Shown one piece after another: positions 46,938 through 60,169 of a stretch of DNA of 64,000 nt (position 1 is the stretch's first letter; every line of letters begins with the position of its first letter). A program made the translations under genes and the position numbers. The DNA lies in assembly GCA_951799425.1 (NCBI GenBank), contig OX637396.1:33100701-33164700 (forward strand), written 5' to 3'. Below the pieces are notes generated by a model that saw only the letters and a list, made by a program, of their open reading frames with translations, made no database searches and was not told the DNA's origin. The stretch is from Ilex aquifolium (Eukaryota > Streptophyta > Magnoliopsida > Aquifoliales > Aquifoliaceae).

Positions 46938-48740
46938 GGAACAATTTGGACAAACGACAGTGTTTTATGTTTTTTACTACACTAATAATCTGAATTTATG
47001 GAGGATAACGAGCTCAATTAAACTATATCCCAGTTGGAGAAGGAATTGGATGGTTCTATTGGGTACGAAGTAGAAGTTCTTATCAAACTAGGAAACATCT
47101 ACCCTACCTACCCACCGTTGGCAATGTCCCAGCAGCAGCTGCTGTGTTCAGCGTGACTAATGGCTTACCAGTACACAAGATTCTCGCCATCATAGAGTTT
47201 AGAAATGATTAGATATTCATCAACACTAACAAAGCAATAAATTTAGTACAAATAATCTCGGTAACTAATGGATATTTGTGAGACAAAACTTGTGCTTTAG
47301 GACGTTTATTCGTGTAATCAGAGGAGCAAATGGTTAGAGGATTAATGGCCTAAAACTAAATCCCAGCTGCAGAAGGAATTAGAAGACCGTACTGGGTGTA
47401 ACTCTTAAGTTCCCTCCTTAAAAATTAAATTCATCCAATTTCATTTCAACCTATCATATAAGTAATGATCAAAATTTTGTTTCTATTTACTATTTCGATA
47501 TGAAAATATTTTAGAAGCAGAAAAAAATTAATTAAAAATAATAATAGTTTTTAAAATATTAGTCAAAATATACCAAAAATATCTTAAAACGCCTCAAAAT
47601 ATTCCAAAGACATTGGTGAAAATATGTCAAAATATCTCAAAACACTTTGAAATATAATAGATCATCTCAAAACAGTGAAATTTCGTTTCAATTACTATTT
47701 TTGTTATGATTTATTTGTATATTTAATAGTTTAATTGAATGAGTATAAATGAGGTGCACTTAGTAACTAATGGGGTGAGAAAGAAAATTTAAGGGGTGAG
47801 AATAGCCCCACCCAATTATAAAACTAATCTATCCATCAACTAAATAAATAGGATAAAGTTGTGCTGCACAAATTGTTGTCTAAATCTTGTATCCCAAGTG
47901 ATGTGTCAAAATCTCATGCATTCAATATTTGGTAGAGTTAGTGGACCACACTAATCTAACCACTTGCATTGATTTGAGATACAAAATTTATGCAACAATT
48001 TTGTCAGCTTAGCATTGCTCAAATAAATAACTCAATCAATCCCATTAACATAAATCAATCCGCAACATTTACAACCAGAACCTGAACATAAGTCATCCAC
48101 TAACTATTAAAAGAAATATTCTAATAACATTATCCCAATCAAACTCAATTCAGAAAATGAAACTGCAGGAGATAGTTCTAGGAATTCATTTCCGGATCCA
48201 CGTCCTGCCTCAATATCCCAAACCACTTAAAAGGGAATCCTCCTTGAAACCAAAATTTGAAAAATTATATATATCGTAAGATGAGCAAAAAAACCCATTT
48301 GAGAAATTCTCTCAATCCCAACAAGGTTTAGAAATCTTTAAAACAAATAAGTCTCCCCTTTTCTAAAAATAATTCATGAAAGTACACAACAAATATATTT
48401 GATCCATACTACACCACAATCACAAACCATCCGATCAATCCCTGCATGACTACAATATTTTAGGAAAAGCACATACCGATGCATTGTCAGTGACAAATCC
48501 TTCCCAATACTAGTATACTAACCCTCAATCTTGATCACCGTGAACGAGTAGTGATTTGATCATCGCAAGGCACCAACTAGATCACATAGAGCTTGTGTGG
48601 GTACGAAGGCGGGAGCGGGACTGGGAACACAAAAAACGTAAAAATTCAAAAAATTATGAGAGCGGGGGTGGCTTGAGAGCATCAGATTATATATATACAT
48701 TTGTTTACACTAACAATGCACGACGTGCGTTACAAGTAAA
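46938..48740. other. Spacer upstream of the F-box pseudogene
   Basis: Two related stretches (about 46985-47075 and 47270-47400) share AACTAAATCCCAGCTG-like and GAAGGAATT words. About 47470-47700 matches the AT-rich core of the repeat at 10960-11305. No gene seen; the F-box gene promoter would lie here. Confidence 0.4.
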
Positions 48741-50569
48741 TAAATTTAAATAATATTATTTTTATAAAAAACGTAAATTATGTGTAATTAAATTAAATAA
48801 TAAATTAACTATCGAATAATTAATCTATATTTAATTATTACTAAATTTAATTATTAATTTATTATATAAGTTTTTGAGTATCTAATTTATCATTTATTTA
48901 GGTATCTCTTCAACTCGTTTAGGCATTTGTACATCTAATTATATTATAGAATTATTAATTTTTATTTTTTAAATAGATTAATTAGATCGCTTATAATATT
49001 ATTATATTATTACATACCAAAAAATAAAATATAACATATATTAGACTGTGAAATTCAACATATATATAAAGATTGAAAATATATAAGTATTAACCCTAGC
49101 CTCAATGTATGAATTTGAGAAAAAAAACCCTATATTTAATCTGTAGTTTAGTGAAATCCCAACGCTTTAAACCGTCTTCTACGGCAAAATTCCTTCGAGT
49201 CCTTGGGTTTTCTCTTTCTCTCTCGATCCCTAAGGTTAAAAACAGTTGAAACTGACCTGAGAGACCTCCTTAGAGTATTAATAGGGTCAAAACCTGAATA
49301 GTTGGCACGAGCCTAATCGTTGTAAAAATCGCACCTACGTTCAAACGTGACTTGTATTTGAATGTGAGTTGCCCCCAGTATCTTGAGTTCTTTTAAATTT
49401 TCTGTCAGACCCCAAAATATTGTGATTAAATCTCGTTCGAACATGAATTGCATTCGAACGTAACTCCAATTCTTATCTAAACTTACATTTTTGACCTAGT
49501 TAGAAGTCGTTTCATAATCTTTGTGAATTATACTTTTGTAACTCTTAAAATCTAGTTTCTACTGCCCAAATATCAGGTCAATCTAATATCAGAATAAAAA
49601 ATTATGGGTAAAATATTAACTCAGTATCTAATTATTCTCTTCTTAACTTCTCCTAAAGATGCTTCTCGAGATTCAAAACCTCTAGTACACCCTATATCCC
49701 TATTCTTAAGTCATTTTTCATTCATGCAACTCTTGATAAAAAAAAAATCATGCAACACATGATAAACAATATGCATTATTATAAATACATGATGGTTTAC
49801 AATTTTTTAAGTCTAAATAGCTCTTTTAAGGTTTCACCCACTCTTTGCGTGGGGCCTTCGTTAGTGACACACCCACTAGAACAACTCAATTTCAATGATG
49901 CAGTGATACTACACAACTGTTCTTGCAAATCCTATGGGACCTGTTTGGATTGACTTTCGGGTGAGGGAGTGGAGTGGTTTTATCAATCTAGTCCAAATCT
50001 TTCTAAACCCATCTCCCACCTTTGATTACATGGAATTTAAGATGAATTCAGTACATATCTGTATTTGATAAGTAGTATACACATTCGTAGGACTCACGAA
50101 TTTATCATCATTATCATCATATATTGGTCATGTAAATGACTATTTTGTCCATTAGTCAATCCAATCCAAACTATTTATTTATTTATTTATTCGGTTAACT
50201 TATGAACTTCATATTTTGGGATTTTTTGTGTGTTCCTAACTTGTGATATCAAACATCAATATTGATAAAATTTTAAGTAATTCGCAAAAATCAAAAGCAA
50301 ACAAATTTTTTTTGTAACACTTTTAATAGTTGAAAATTAGTCGTACAAAACTAATTTTAGAGATTCCCGTCAACAATTGGGGTCAGGATTACGGTAGATG
50401 AAAACGGGGAAATGGGTTAAGGGGTAGAAATGTCTTCTAAGTGGAAAGCCGGTTTGCCCCAATCGAAACCCACCCTCCCCTAGGTTTGCTGAAACCCTCG
50501 TTGAAGGATTTGAGATACGGAATAAGGTTCGGGCCAAGAATCTAATACCAGCCTTCACTTTTTGCATTT
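48741..50569. other. AT-rich spacer
   Basis: Very AT-rich from 48741 to 49100, then unremarkable sequence. The short reading frames have no recognisable domain. No RNA gene or terminal repeats seen. Confidence 0.45.
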
Positions 50570-51558
50570 TGATGGGACATTTCTGAGATAAGAGCAGATT
50601 ACGACACGTGGCCTCGGCATTACAAGTGTCCTCCTCTACGATGAAGACACGTGGTGTCGGTGCCGAGGATACGAGCTCCATGTTTAAAGACACGTGCCCT
50701 CGGACACGAAGTACCCTCGATAGGTGAGGGACTGCAGAAGTTTTCTTATCGAACTACGTACCCTTGGTGCCGAGAGTACACTCATCACAAGTCATCGTTT
50801 GTTCTCGGCGCCGAGGGATACTAGCTGGGGCCATGCCCCTGCCTCATAATTCCTATGTCTAGAAAAGTTACCGACTGACAATTGATTAGCCTTGGTTAGA
50901 CTAGGAATCATGAGGACACTCTGCACAAGGGAGTCAGAATGTCAGGCTAACACGACATCCCGCTAAGGGGAATAGGACGCGTGGCATAAAGCGCATAATC
51001 AGTGGCAGGAGGACAAGAATGCCCCTGCTGGCATGAGACTATTACAAGCAAGTACTTAATGAATCCTCGACTGATAGGATGTCTACATTGACACAAGAAA
51101 CCAGGAAGTGATGGGTATTAAGTGCTCTAGCGCCCGGACATTTAATGACTCATCCTCGAAGGAAGAACATTGAATGCTCTGGGAGCCGAGAATTTAATAT
51201 CCTTGCATAAAAAGAAGAGTTTTGATTTTTCGGGGATCCAAACAGTTAATAATGAGGTCTTCCCCATGCAGAATAGGGGGCACGCTGCCCCACCTCTGAA
51301 CGCTACATATTTTCTAGACTGTCAGTAATGATGAGTCCGGGTGGGTATAAAAAGCTTCCAAAAACACATTGCAAATGTACGCAAAATCACTTGCAAGAGA
51401 ATATACAGTGCTTTCTTCTTCTCCTCAAAAAACTGACTTGATCGTTAGAGGGGATACGCCGGAAAACACTCCGGCTCCCTTTCTAACTCATTTTTTGTGT
51501 GCCAGGAACCCATCTCAACCCGCCGGAACCATCGAGCGATCATAACAGCGATTCATCA
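50570..51558 (+). mobile_element. LTR-like fragment (possible solo LTR, gypsy type)
   Basis: GC-richer than its surroundings. It begins TGATGGGACA and ends GATTCATCA, the same terminal pattern as the Tat LTRs. A TATA-like box (GGGTATAAAAAGC) is at about 51342-51354, followed by a leader-like CT-rich stretch. No primer-binding site or coding region follows, and I find no target duplication (CATTT against CCACT). It may be an old solo LTR or a truncated element. Confidence 0.45.
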
Positions 51559-51807
51559 CCACTTCTTAGGCCCCCTTTGACCCTCTCAACCCTTTCCTTG
51601 CTGCTGGGTCTTCGACGTTCGAGACTGGCGTGAGTTCACCAAGGGAGAAAGCTGTCTTCCACATCTATTGTGCGAAAATTAGTGCGCACACATTTAAACA
51701 TGGGTTATCTTCTATTATTGGCTATTTTTTTTAAACCTATCTTCTCAAACTCCCCATACCCACTTATCAAACAGCCTAATGGAGTTAGGTGTTGGTGTTT
51801 TGGTCTA

Positions 51808-52134
51808 TCTATATTAATAAAACAGAGCCTTCTGTTTAACCTGCTTAAGCTCCTCAGTTGGAAAAACATAACAACGGTCCAGATCGTTATAGAGTCTCCT
51901 GTTTGAGCTGTTTAAGCTCCTCAGTTAGAAAAGTACAATGGTCTAGATCGTTTTGATCCAGTGGTTAATATCTTTTAGCCTTTTAACCACGGTAATTCAT
52001 TTAAATTTAAATTTTTAAGTTTATTTAAATTTTACCTTTTAAATATAGTAACTCACTTAAATTTTAACTTTTTAACTACAATAACTCAACCCATACATTA
52101 AAAAAAAAACGTGTTTTTACACGGGCACGACTAG
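51808..52134 (+). mobile_element. Mini-Helitron
   Basis: 5' end A|TCTATATTAATAAAAC; 3' end CGTGT-TTTT-ACACG hairpin (52110-52123) followed by GGCACGA and CTAG|T. It inserts between A and T without target duplication, as Helitrons do. The 327-base interior has two similar internal stretches (CTGTTTAACCTGCTTAAGCTC and CCTGTTTGAGCTGTTTAAG) and no coding capacity. Confidence 0.8.
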
Positions 52135-53838
52135 TGGCAGTACAAATTGTGAACTGGGAAATCAACATTTCTTCAAATATGTGCATTTTAAAATTAAATT
52201 GTGTCTTTTTGCTAAATTCTATGTCATTTGGGTTTCTTGGGGTTTTGTTCTTTGCGCTCCACTTATTGTTTCTTAGTTTTTTTTAATATTAATTTTAGTG
52301 ATTTGATTTAGAATTTAGAATCAACATTTTAGTTCTTAGTTTTTTTTTTCTTTTTGGGGGGAAGGGGAAGGGGGCCTCCCTCTTTTTTAAATTTATAGAG
52401 ATTTGATTTATTTAATTAATTAATATCTTATCAAACTCACTACCTACACATTTTAAAACCACTTGAATACTTCAAAATACTCCCACTAACCTTCGTATAG
52501 TCTCCAACCATATGATAATTGTTACATTTCAGTTATTTTGGGTCTCCTCATATATCTATTCATATACCCCACTCTAGTTCAGTGTCTATTTTCTAATACT
52601 TTGAGTTATTAAAAAAACTAAGACACCTCCTCCAATCGAAATCTATCATATATCTTCTATAATTAGCCCTTTAACTCCATTAATTGTCTAATTGATAGAG
52701 AGAAAGAGAAAAAAAAATGAAAAATGGAGATGGTAATTATATCCTATGCATTGCATGGGGGATCACCATTAGTATAAACATAGAACAAATAGTTTCCTAG
52801 GGAGAAGCCTTCCTTTCATTGGCCTCCTTTGATTTTTAGCTATAGCACTTCTCTTTTCTTAATTAATAAAATTTTAAATTATTTAATTAACCAACATCCA
52901 ATCAATTCTCACCCATTAGACATGTATTATAAGGAGAAGACTTGAGCTTCACATTGCCTAATTTCTTATACTTTTGGTTTTTTTATTACTAAATTATGGT
53001 CTCCCTCAATCACCATTCAATACTTTGCACTTATAACCAGTCTTCCATTCTTTCACCAACTAACCACCTTTCATTTGGATTTTTTTTTATAAAAAATTTA
53101 TTTTTTACTCCCTAAAGCTTCACATGAATTTTAAATTTTTTTATCAATTAATAAGGGTGGATTGCGGAAAAAGAGTTGAAGACTATGGAAGGAGAAATGG
53201 AACAAAAGAAAAAATTATAAATTTCGTGCATTTCACGGAAAGTCAAATTAAATAGAAATATCTACCTTTAGGCAATCTTAGCTGATGTATTGAACCTTAA
53301 AAATTCAGAAAGTTAATAGTCACTGTTGAACTAGGGACATATGGCATGGGTGACTCTGATATGACCCATAAACAAGATTCGAAACACAGCTTTTTTTTTC
53401 TTTTTAAATATTTTTCCAAGGTGGATTCGTTAAGAGTAAAGTTATTTGGATAAAATTGATAGATATAATTTATTATAGCCATTAGATTAATAGTTAGTCT
53501 TAATATAGAATAGAATATACTATCATTGAGTCGTCGTATCAACATTTAAAAACTTAACAAATCCAAATGTCATTGTCCTTGAGGGACACAAGGGCAAACA
53601 AATGATAAAAGACCAAAGGTAGCATGAAGGAGTTAAGTGTAACTGTGCACGTGTCGTACATGTGTCGTGTATGTGTGTTAGAGTGAAGATGTCAAGTGAT
53701 CGAAGTTTGTGATTGCATTTATATCATGTGGTATAAAATGTCGTAGGCTACAGTTCTGATATAATCACTTCCATTATTGTTATTCAATAGAGACAATTAA
53801 TAACTCCATTAAATTATTGTAGGGAATGTGGTAATCTA
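52135..53838. other. AT-rich spacer
   Basis: Long T-rich and A-rich stretches with no conserved domain, RNA gene or paired ends that I can see. Confidence 0.45.
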
Positions 53839-54033
53839 TCTATATAATAAATCAGATAGGTGTTTGAACTTATGAGGAGTATATTTTCCCCCCCAAATTT
53901 CAAAAACCCAACACATACACTCAACACAAAGCTACACATTCTTTTTTTTTTTTGCTCATTCCAACACACATTCTAATGCATGCATAGTATAATAATTCAG
54001 TGTACAGTGACTTTAGTCACGGGGTATCTCTAG
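53839..54033 (+). mobile_element. Mini-Helitron
   Basis: 5' end A|TCTATATAATAAATC; 3' hairpin GTGAC-TTTA-GTCAC (about 54007-54020), then GGGGTATCT and CTAG|T. 195 bases, non-coding. It belongs to the same broad family as 51808-52134 by its ends. Confidence 0.75.
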
Positions 54034-54051
54034 TCTATCTATATATATATA

Positions 54052-54563
54052 AGTATTTTGAAACTTGGCCCGGCTCAACGGGTTGATCCAGTGAACCAGA
54101 GCCTGAACCGGATTGGTTTAACTATTAGATCGTTCGAGTAAAAGAACCAGACAAAATCCGCTGAACTGGCCGATTTTATAACAAAATCACTAAATCGGAC
54201 GGTTTGATTCAAATGCTATAAAAGAAGGCTCTAGAACATTTTTGCCCAAATTTCGTGTATATTTTGATCTTATATAAAGAAACTACTTTGATTGTTTCTA
54301 GAGCAGAGAAGAAGGAAAGGAAAGGAAAGAAAAGGAAAGATAAACGAAATTTAGGCAAAAATACCCTAGAGCCTTCTTTTATAGCATTTGACTCAAACTG
54401 TCTGGTTTGTTCTAAACCATCCGGTTCAATGATTTTGTTATAAAATCGGCCGATTCAGCGGCTTTTGTCCGGTTTGCTCGAACGATCCAATAATTAAACC
54501 AGCCCAGTTCAGACTCACGTTCACCGGGTCAACCCGTCAGGCCGGGTCAAGTTTCAAAACACT
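54052..54563. mobile_element. Foldback element with about 200-base inverted arms
   Basis: The left arm begins AGTATTTTGAAACTTGGCCC and the right arm ends GGGTCAAGTTTCAAAACACT. The arms stay complementary to about 54260 and 54350 (for example GAAGGCTCTAGA and its partner). The loop holds a purine-rich GGAAAGGAAAG tract. It sits exactly where unit D departs from unit C (about 27424), so it inserted at or after that duplication. Long arms suggest a Mutator-like origin, but I see no clear 9-base target duplication. Confidence 0.65.
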
Positions 54564-57500
54564 ATGTTGCAGTACTACGAAAAGAAGTACCTTCAGAGGA
54601 AGAAATACAAAAAAAGAGAGTGAAGCACCATCATGCAAATTCACTTGAGCATGGTCTTTAGGATTGCCCAAATGATATCAGAAGCTCTTTGTGATTGGCT
54701 CATTATATGCTTGATCATAGCGTCTGAGATAGCTAGTGCTCTTTTGGATTTAGAGTTTCATGTACTGGATTTGTTTTTGTAATTTTATTTAGAATACTGG
54801 TTTGTCTTCCATACTTTGTCACTTAACATCTTAAATATTCTCCTAAAGATAATTGTTCTTTAATGAAGACAAGTTTTTTTTGAGTCATGTACTATATTAC
54901 ACATGAGAGGGAGACGATGATGTGAAGTTAACAATGCATATTGTAATAATATAGTTGAACATTGAATCTAGAACAAAAATTTGCACACCTCCACTTCTCT
55001 TTTCAATTTCGATGATACACAATTTTCTGATTTCTGTTTTCAAGAAGTAATATATTCGGTTAAGTTCTCAATTTTTATTTTTCTATCTTATTTATGCATG
55101 CGTGTCTGTGTGTCTGTGTGTGTGAGAGAGAGAAAGAGAGAGAGAGAGAAACTTGTGGTGTTTGAAACATGTTTTTGGTGAGAGTGTGAAACCCCACATT
55201 TATAATTATTAATTGGTGTACACGTGTATTGCACGAGCATCGCACATGGATCATTTTGAGTAACAATTTTGGTGAATTTGTAGATTTATTTCCTGAAGAT
55301 CGGAGAATCTTCTACATTAATTTAGCATTTTTTTTTTAGTCTGAGAAATTAACAACATAGTGGTGTTGTGTAGTTGATTGAAAGGTCTAATTACCCCTAG
55401 GATGAGAGAAATAAAGAAGTTGTTCTTAAATTAATCAAAAATTTGATGAATTTGTTTTGTTCAAGATACCTAAAGTAATTATCACAAACCTCAAAGGGGC
55501 TTGTTATTGTTAGAAAAACACCTTTGAATGGGGCTAAAAATTAGTTTATTTCTCTTGACCAATCAATAATTATCCTCAGGGATTTCAAAAACTTTTGGGG
55601 TTCATGTAAAATTTTAAAAATTTTGAAAATTATTTAGAATTTTCCCCCATTAAAAAGTTATCTAAAAAAATATTAGAGTCAAGTTTAAACAAATATGAAC
55701 ATACAAAAATTGGACTTGATTGTGATCCGGTATCATTGACACACACACACACACACGCATATATATATATACACTAATTAAAATTGAGGGGTTATTTAAC
55801 AATATTGTGTTGAAATTGACATATAATTTATAGAAATTTAGGTCTAATTTAATTATTTGGATCAAATCGACTATTATTTTTTTAAAGGAGTTTGATATGA
55901 ATTATAAAAATTAAATTCGTTGGACAGTTTAGATTGAATTCAGACCGAGCTTTCAAATTAGATTTGCATCATTCGAAATTCTATCCAAATCTTATTTTGA
56001 CAAGCTTACTAACTAGTAATTTGTGAGGCGCAACGAGTATTTATGATGGTCATCTATCATTCTTTTAAAAACAATAGTTGTCCCTGAAAAAGCCCTGAGT
56101 CCGCGCTTAGTTATCCTCATCCCTACCATAACTAATTTCATGGCCTTAAATTCTCCCTATGTCTAGGTTTTTCAAACATGCACTTATATGTTATCAGACT
56201 AATGTTAAAGCAATATCTAAACAATATTCAAAATAAAAAATGTATTTTGAGTCAAAAATTAATCAAAAATTAAATAATTCAACTTGTGATAGAAATTATC
56301 AATGTGATAAAAATGAGCGAAAGAAATATGTGGGGATAAATTCAAACATCTGGCTCCCTTATTTTATAGATGTCGTACAACTACAAAATACAAAATACAT
56401 TCACACGAAAAAGGTTTATTGTAAAAAAATGAATTCATTGCAAATAATGTAAAATTATGTTATTGATAGTCAATTGAACATGTTTTTGTGTTCCGACTAC
56501 AGAAAAAGTCCATTACCCAAAAGAAAACCTCAATTTGTTGCGAACTAATGAGCTAAAATAATCTTTAGGGACGATTTAGTGGTCAAGTTTGTCCTTTTAC
56601 AAACAAGATGTTTCAGGTTTAATACTTTCCACACCTTCTAAGGGTCAACTACCCTTGTTCCTTAGGGGACATGTCCTTAAACTAGCTCAAGCTATGGCAG
56701 CCGGTCTTAGAGCTTGATGGAATAGTCAGCGCAATCTTTGATACCCTGTTGCAAAAAGTTCAAATTGAGATGCAAGTTTGGTATAGTAAGTCCCTCTAGA
56801 CAAAAAATTAATTTCCCATTACTGTAATCTGACATATAGAACATTAAATTATGGAAAAGATAACGGTTACATAAATACATAATCATATCAAAATAAATAG
56901 AGGTTATTTATATTTAACCCAAAAAAACCATGTGCCCTTTTAACCATGTAACATTCCATACATACCTTATTTCTCTCTAAATCAACTCTAAATAAGACAT
57001 CACCTATTTATCAAATAGGTGAATAAACGATGATTTCCAATCCTATAATACTAGATTTTTATATCTTGATTATTTGAAGATTTTGTTTGTATCCATTCTC
57101 TCTTTCATTCCCCAATTAAGAGGGACCAACCTAGCTAGATATTATTAGAGGTGAGGAATGGTCCAGTAGTAAGGATTAACTCTCGCCCACAAGTTGCCGT
57201 AGGTTCAAACTTCACTTTCTCCCATAAGAAAAAAAAGATATTATTTTGGAGTAATAATTTTTTACTCGTTTGGACCAAAATTAATTTGCCACCCCGAAAT
57301 TACCTTCCTATAGTTAGGGATCAAATTGAAAGAGCCAATGCTTTTAATAGAAACAATGAAATGATTATTTTACCTCTTGTAGTTTATCGAGCTTATATTA
57401 TATTCTAGGTTTAAGGGGTATTTTTTTTCAATAAAGATGAAATGTTTTGTATAAAACAATCTCAAATATAAAAGGTTACACTTTGGTTCAAAACTATAAA

Positions 57501-58214
57501 AGGTTATTAACATGACAATCTCAAATATTAGGAAGATAAAATGATTCTAAATAAGGATAAAAAAATAATAACCTTCTAATTTTTAAATTCATTTTGGTAA
57601 GGTACCATCTAAACATAGCCGATTTTCCCTAAAAGTCAACATATATTTCATCTTGAATAGTATGATTACCTAATTCAATGGCTAATCAAAAGTAATTACC
57701 CTTTATTTTTAAATTCATTTGGGTAAGATGCTATGATAGCCGATTTGCTCCAAAAGTTAACATAGATTTAATGTAATTATAGATGATAATGGGTTGTGTA
57801 ATGTTGGGTTCGTGTTGTATCGAGTTAAAATTTATTTAATTCATTTTTGATTTGTTTATATTAATGTATAGTCGACTTCATGTCATGTATAAACCATGTT
57901 TAGTGAGTTTATATCATGTTTAGTTAAATTCGTGTTGACCTATTTATTTGATAAATTTAGCGAATATGCTCGTTTATCACTTAAACTAACTAAAACTCAA
58001 TCCGAGCATGTTAATTTTACAAATCGATTCCGCGTAAAGTTTGCAGATTGTGTCTAAAATTGATAGGCGTTAGTATAATTACTTAATGGCTAAGCTACCT
58101 TAGTTTGATATGGTGAGCATTCCAAGTCTATATATTTGTGTTTGTATTCAGAATATCTAATTCTGTGCCTGAGCTTGCTTCATTAACTTGTCTCGACACT
58201 CACTCAAAATCACC

Positions 58215-59400
58215 ATGGTATCCATGAAAGAAAAGAAGAGTGGTCGCCATTCCTTTTGGCTCTGTTGCTCCATGATTGAGAAGAAGGAGAAGAAGAAAGC
58301 AACTGATACTGATAGTGATGGCAGCACAGATCAAGACGATGTTTCGTCGACGATTTTTGGGCGGGAAACCAAAGGATCGTGCGCGTTCATCTGTTGCTCC
58401 ATGATCGATGGATCGCCTTCTTCTCCGAAGCCACTTCATGATCAAAAAATTGATTATCCTTCTGGTTAGGGCTTTCTCTGATTTACTTGTGTTTGCTTTG
58501 CTTGAGAAGTTGGATGTCTTTTTTCTTGAGTTGAATTTACTTCATACTAACATGAAACTTGTTGGATATTATTTGAAAACTCTGAGCAAACTTTGTCCCG
58601 ACATAGATGATTTGTCTTGGAGACTAGTTGCAAAAACCAGATATCATGAGTTTGAGACTTAACAACTCCGTCGGGTTACAAATATTATATATTTGGGACG
58701 ATTTGATTTACTTATTCTTTTCCTTTTTCTAAGAGAACTTTTTGTCATATTTATCTTTGATAAGAAATATATGTTAATTCGCTTTGCCCATAGAAGTAGG
58801 TTTTTGGGTTAAATTATGTAAATTTGTGCGTTTTGTATTATTCTCCTTTATTTTATTGATTATCTTGTAGTCTCGACCACAACAATTTTTGTGAAAATCG
58901 CACATATGTAGAAGACATAGTAGGGTGAATGACCCATCTTAGGTTTGGCAAACTTTAAGGGCTTTTCGCACTTTGCTTCTCAAAGACTTTAAAAATTTTA
59001 CTTTATACCTTTAAAGATTAATTTTTTTATATTGCACCATCAATATAGAAAAAATATTGCAACGTTGTCCTTCTATTAACTTTTGTTATTTTTTTCGTCA
59101 AAAGTCAACTCATTGACATCGACGAAAAAACTAACGGAAAACTAACAGAAGAGTCACATTACAATATTTTTAATACATAAATTTGTGAACTAATTGTCAT
59201 AATTTCAAGGACTTTAATCCCTTCTATGCCTAAGTTATGGGTCCATCACTATGTTTTACTAAGACATGTTCTTGAATTTTCTTGGAGCATTACTTTGGTA
59301 TTGACATAGTACTTTTCTGTTTTCAGATATGGGTATGGCAAAGAGTGCTCTAGCAGTGGTGCCAGTGCCACACAAGGATGTCCAAAAAAAGAGCAGATAA
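58215..59400 (+). CDS. Small Cys-Cys protein family, copy D (two exons, complete, extended C-terminus)
   Basis: Exon 1 is 58215-58464, the intron 58465-59326 and exon 2 59327-59400; the spliced product is 107 residues. It begins MVSMKEKKSGRHSFWLCCSM. One codon in the Lys-rich stretch is missing relative to B and C, an in-frame change. The second Cys pair is in AFICCSMIDG. In exon 2 the TAA used by A, B and C is CAA, so the frame runs on for five more residues (QKKSR) to TAA at 59398. If the intron is retained, the frame closes at once (TAG at 58467-58469). The TATA-like box is at 58128-58136. D is the most divergent copy at the protein level. Function unknown. Confidence 0.6.
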
Positions 59401-59862
59401 CATAAATTGCTGTATGGTTGACCTGCAATTTCTTGGTGGAAAATAATTGCACTACCTAAATAAGTGTTATGCCATGAATGGTTGTCTTATTGATTTGGAT
59501 CCACTCCATACATTCTTTCACTGGTTTCAATGATAAATGTATTGAAAAAAATTTGAATGTTGTTTTATGTTGTGAGATGTTAATGTTTAAAATGTATTTT
59601 GATGTTATAATTATATACTAATTACGATATTTTAAGAAAAAAATTAGATTTTTATTTTTGATTTTATTTCAATAAATGATACAATAGAACATAGATTTTG
59701 GTTGTAAAATTTAAAATTTTGGATATTCTATTTTTTATTAGAGTATTTTTAGTCTAAGTATAACATTTTCAACTTGAGTAGTCTAAAGTATTATACGCTT
59801 ACAAACTTCAGAGGGTTTGAGTGTAATTACTATCGGATATACTAATGGACATTGACGACAGG

Positions 59863-60169
59863 TAAGGCTGTTAGTCGAACGAGCCCGAACCGAGCTTAAA
59901 AAACATGTTTTTTAATCGAACCTACAAAATTGTTCAAGTTTGGTTCGTTTAAGAAACGAGCCGAGCTGGAACGAGTTAAAAATAAGTAGAGCTCGAGCCG
60001 AGCCCGAGTATTTGCATATAAACGAGTCGAGTCTGTCGAGCTTGAGCTGAGCTTGTAGGGCTTGTTTTTTAAACAAACCTAAAAACTTGTTTAAGTTTAG
60101 GCTCGTTTAGAAAACGAACTGAGCCTAAACGAGCCGAGCTCGAGTAGCTCAGTTTGATTAACAGCCCTA
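59863..60169. mobile_element. hAT-type MITE
   Basis: Ends TAAGGCTGTTAGTCGAAC and, complementary on the right, GTTTGATTAACAGCCCTA. The target duplication is 8 bases, ACGACAGG (59855-59862) and ACGGCAGG (60170-60177), 7 of 8 matching. The 307-base interior is rich in GAGCCGAGC/GCTCGAG words and non-coding. Confidence 0.8.

Noticed and set aside
48690-48730. Palindrome GCACGACGTGC next to AT-rich DNA, considered as a minus-strand Helitron end
   Set aside because: The adjacent bases read TTAG rather than CTAG or CTGG-type termini, and no matching 5' end was found.
55100-55160. (GT)n and (GA)n tracts considered as regulatory GAGA elements
   Set aside because: They are plain microsatellites within the duplicated flank, with no adjacent gene start.
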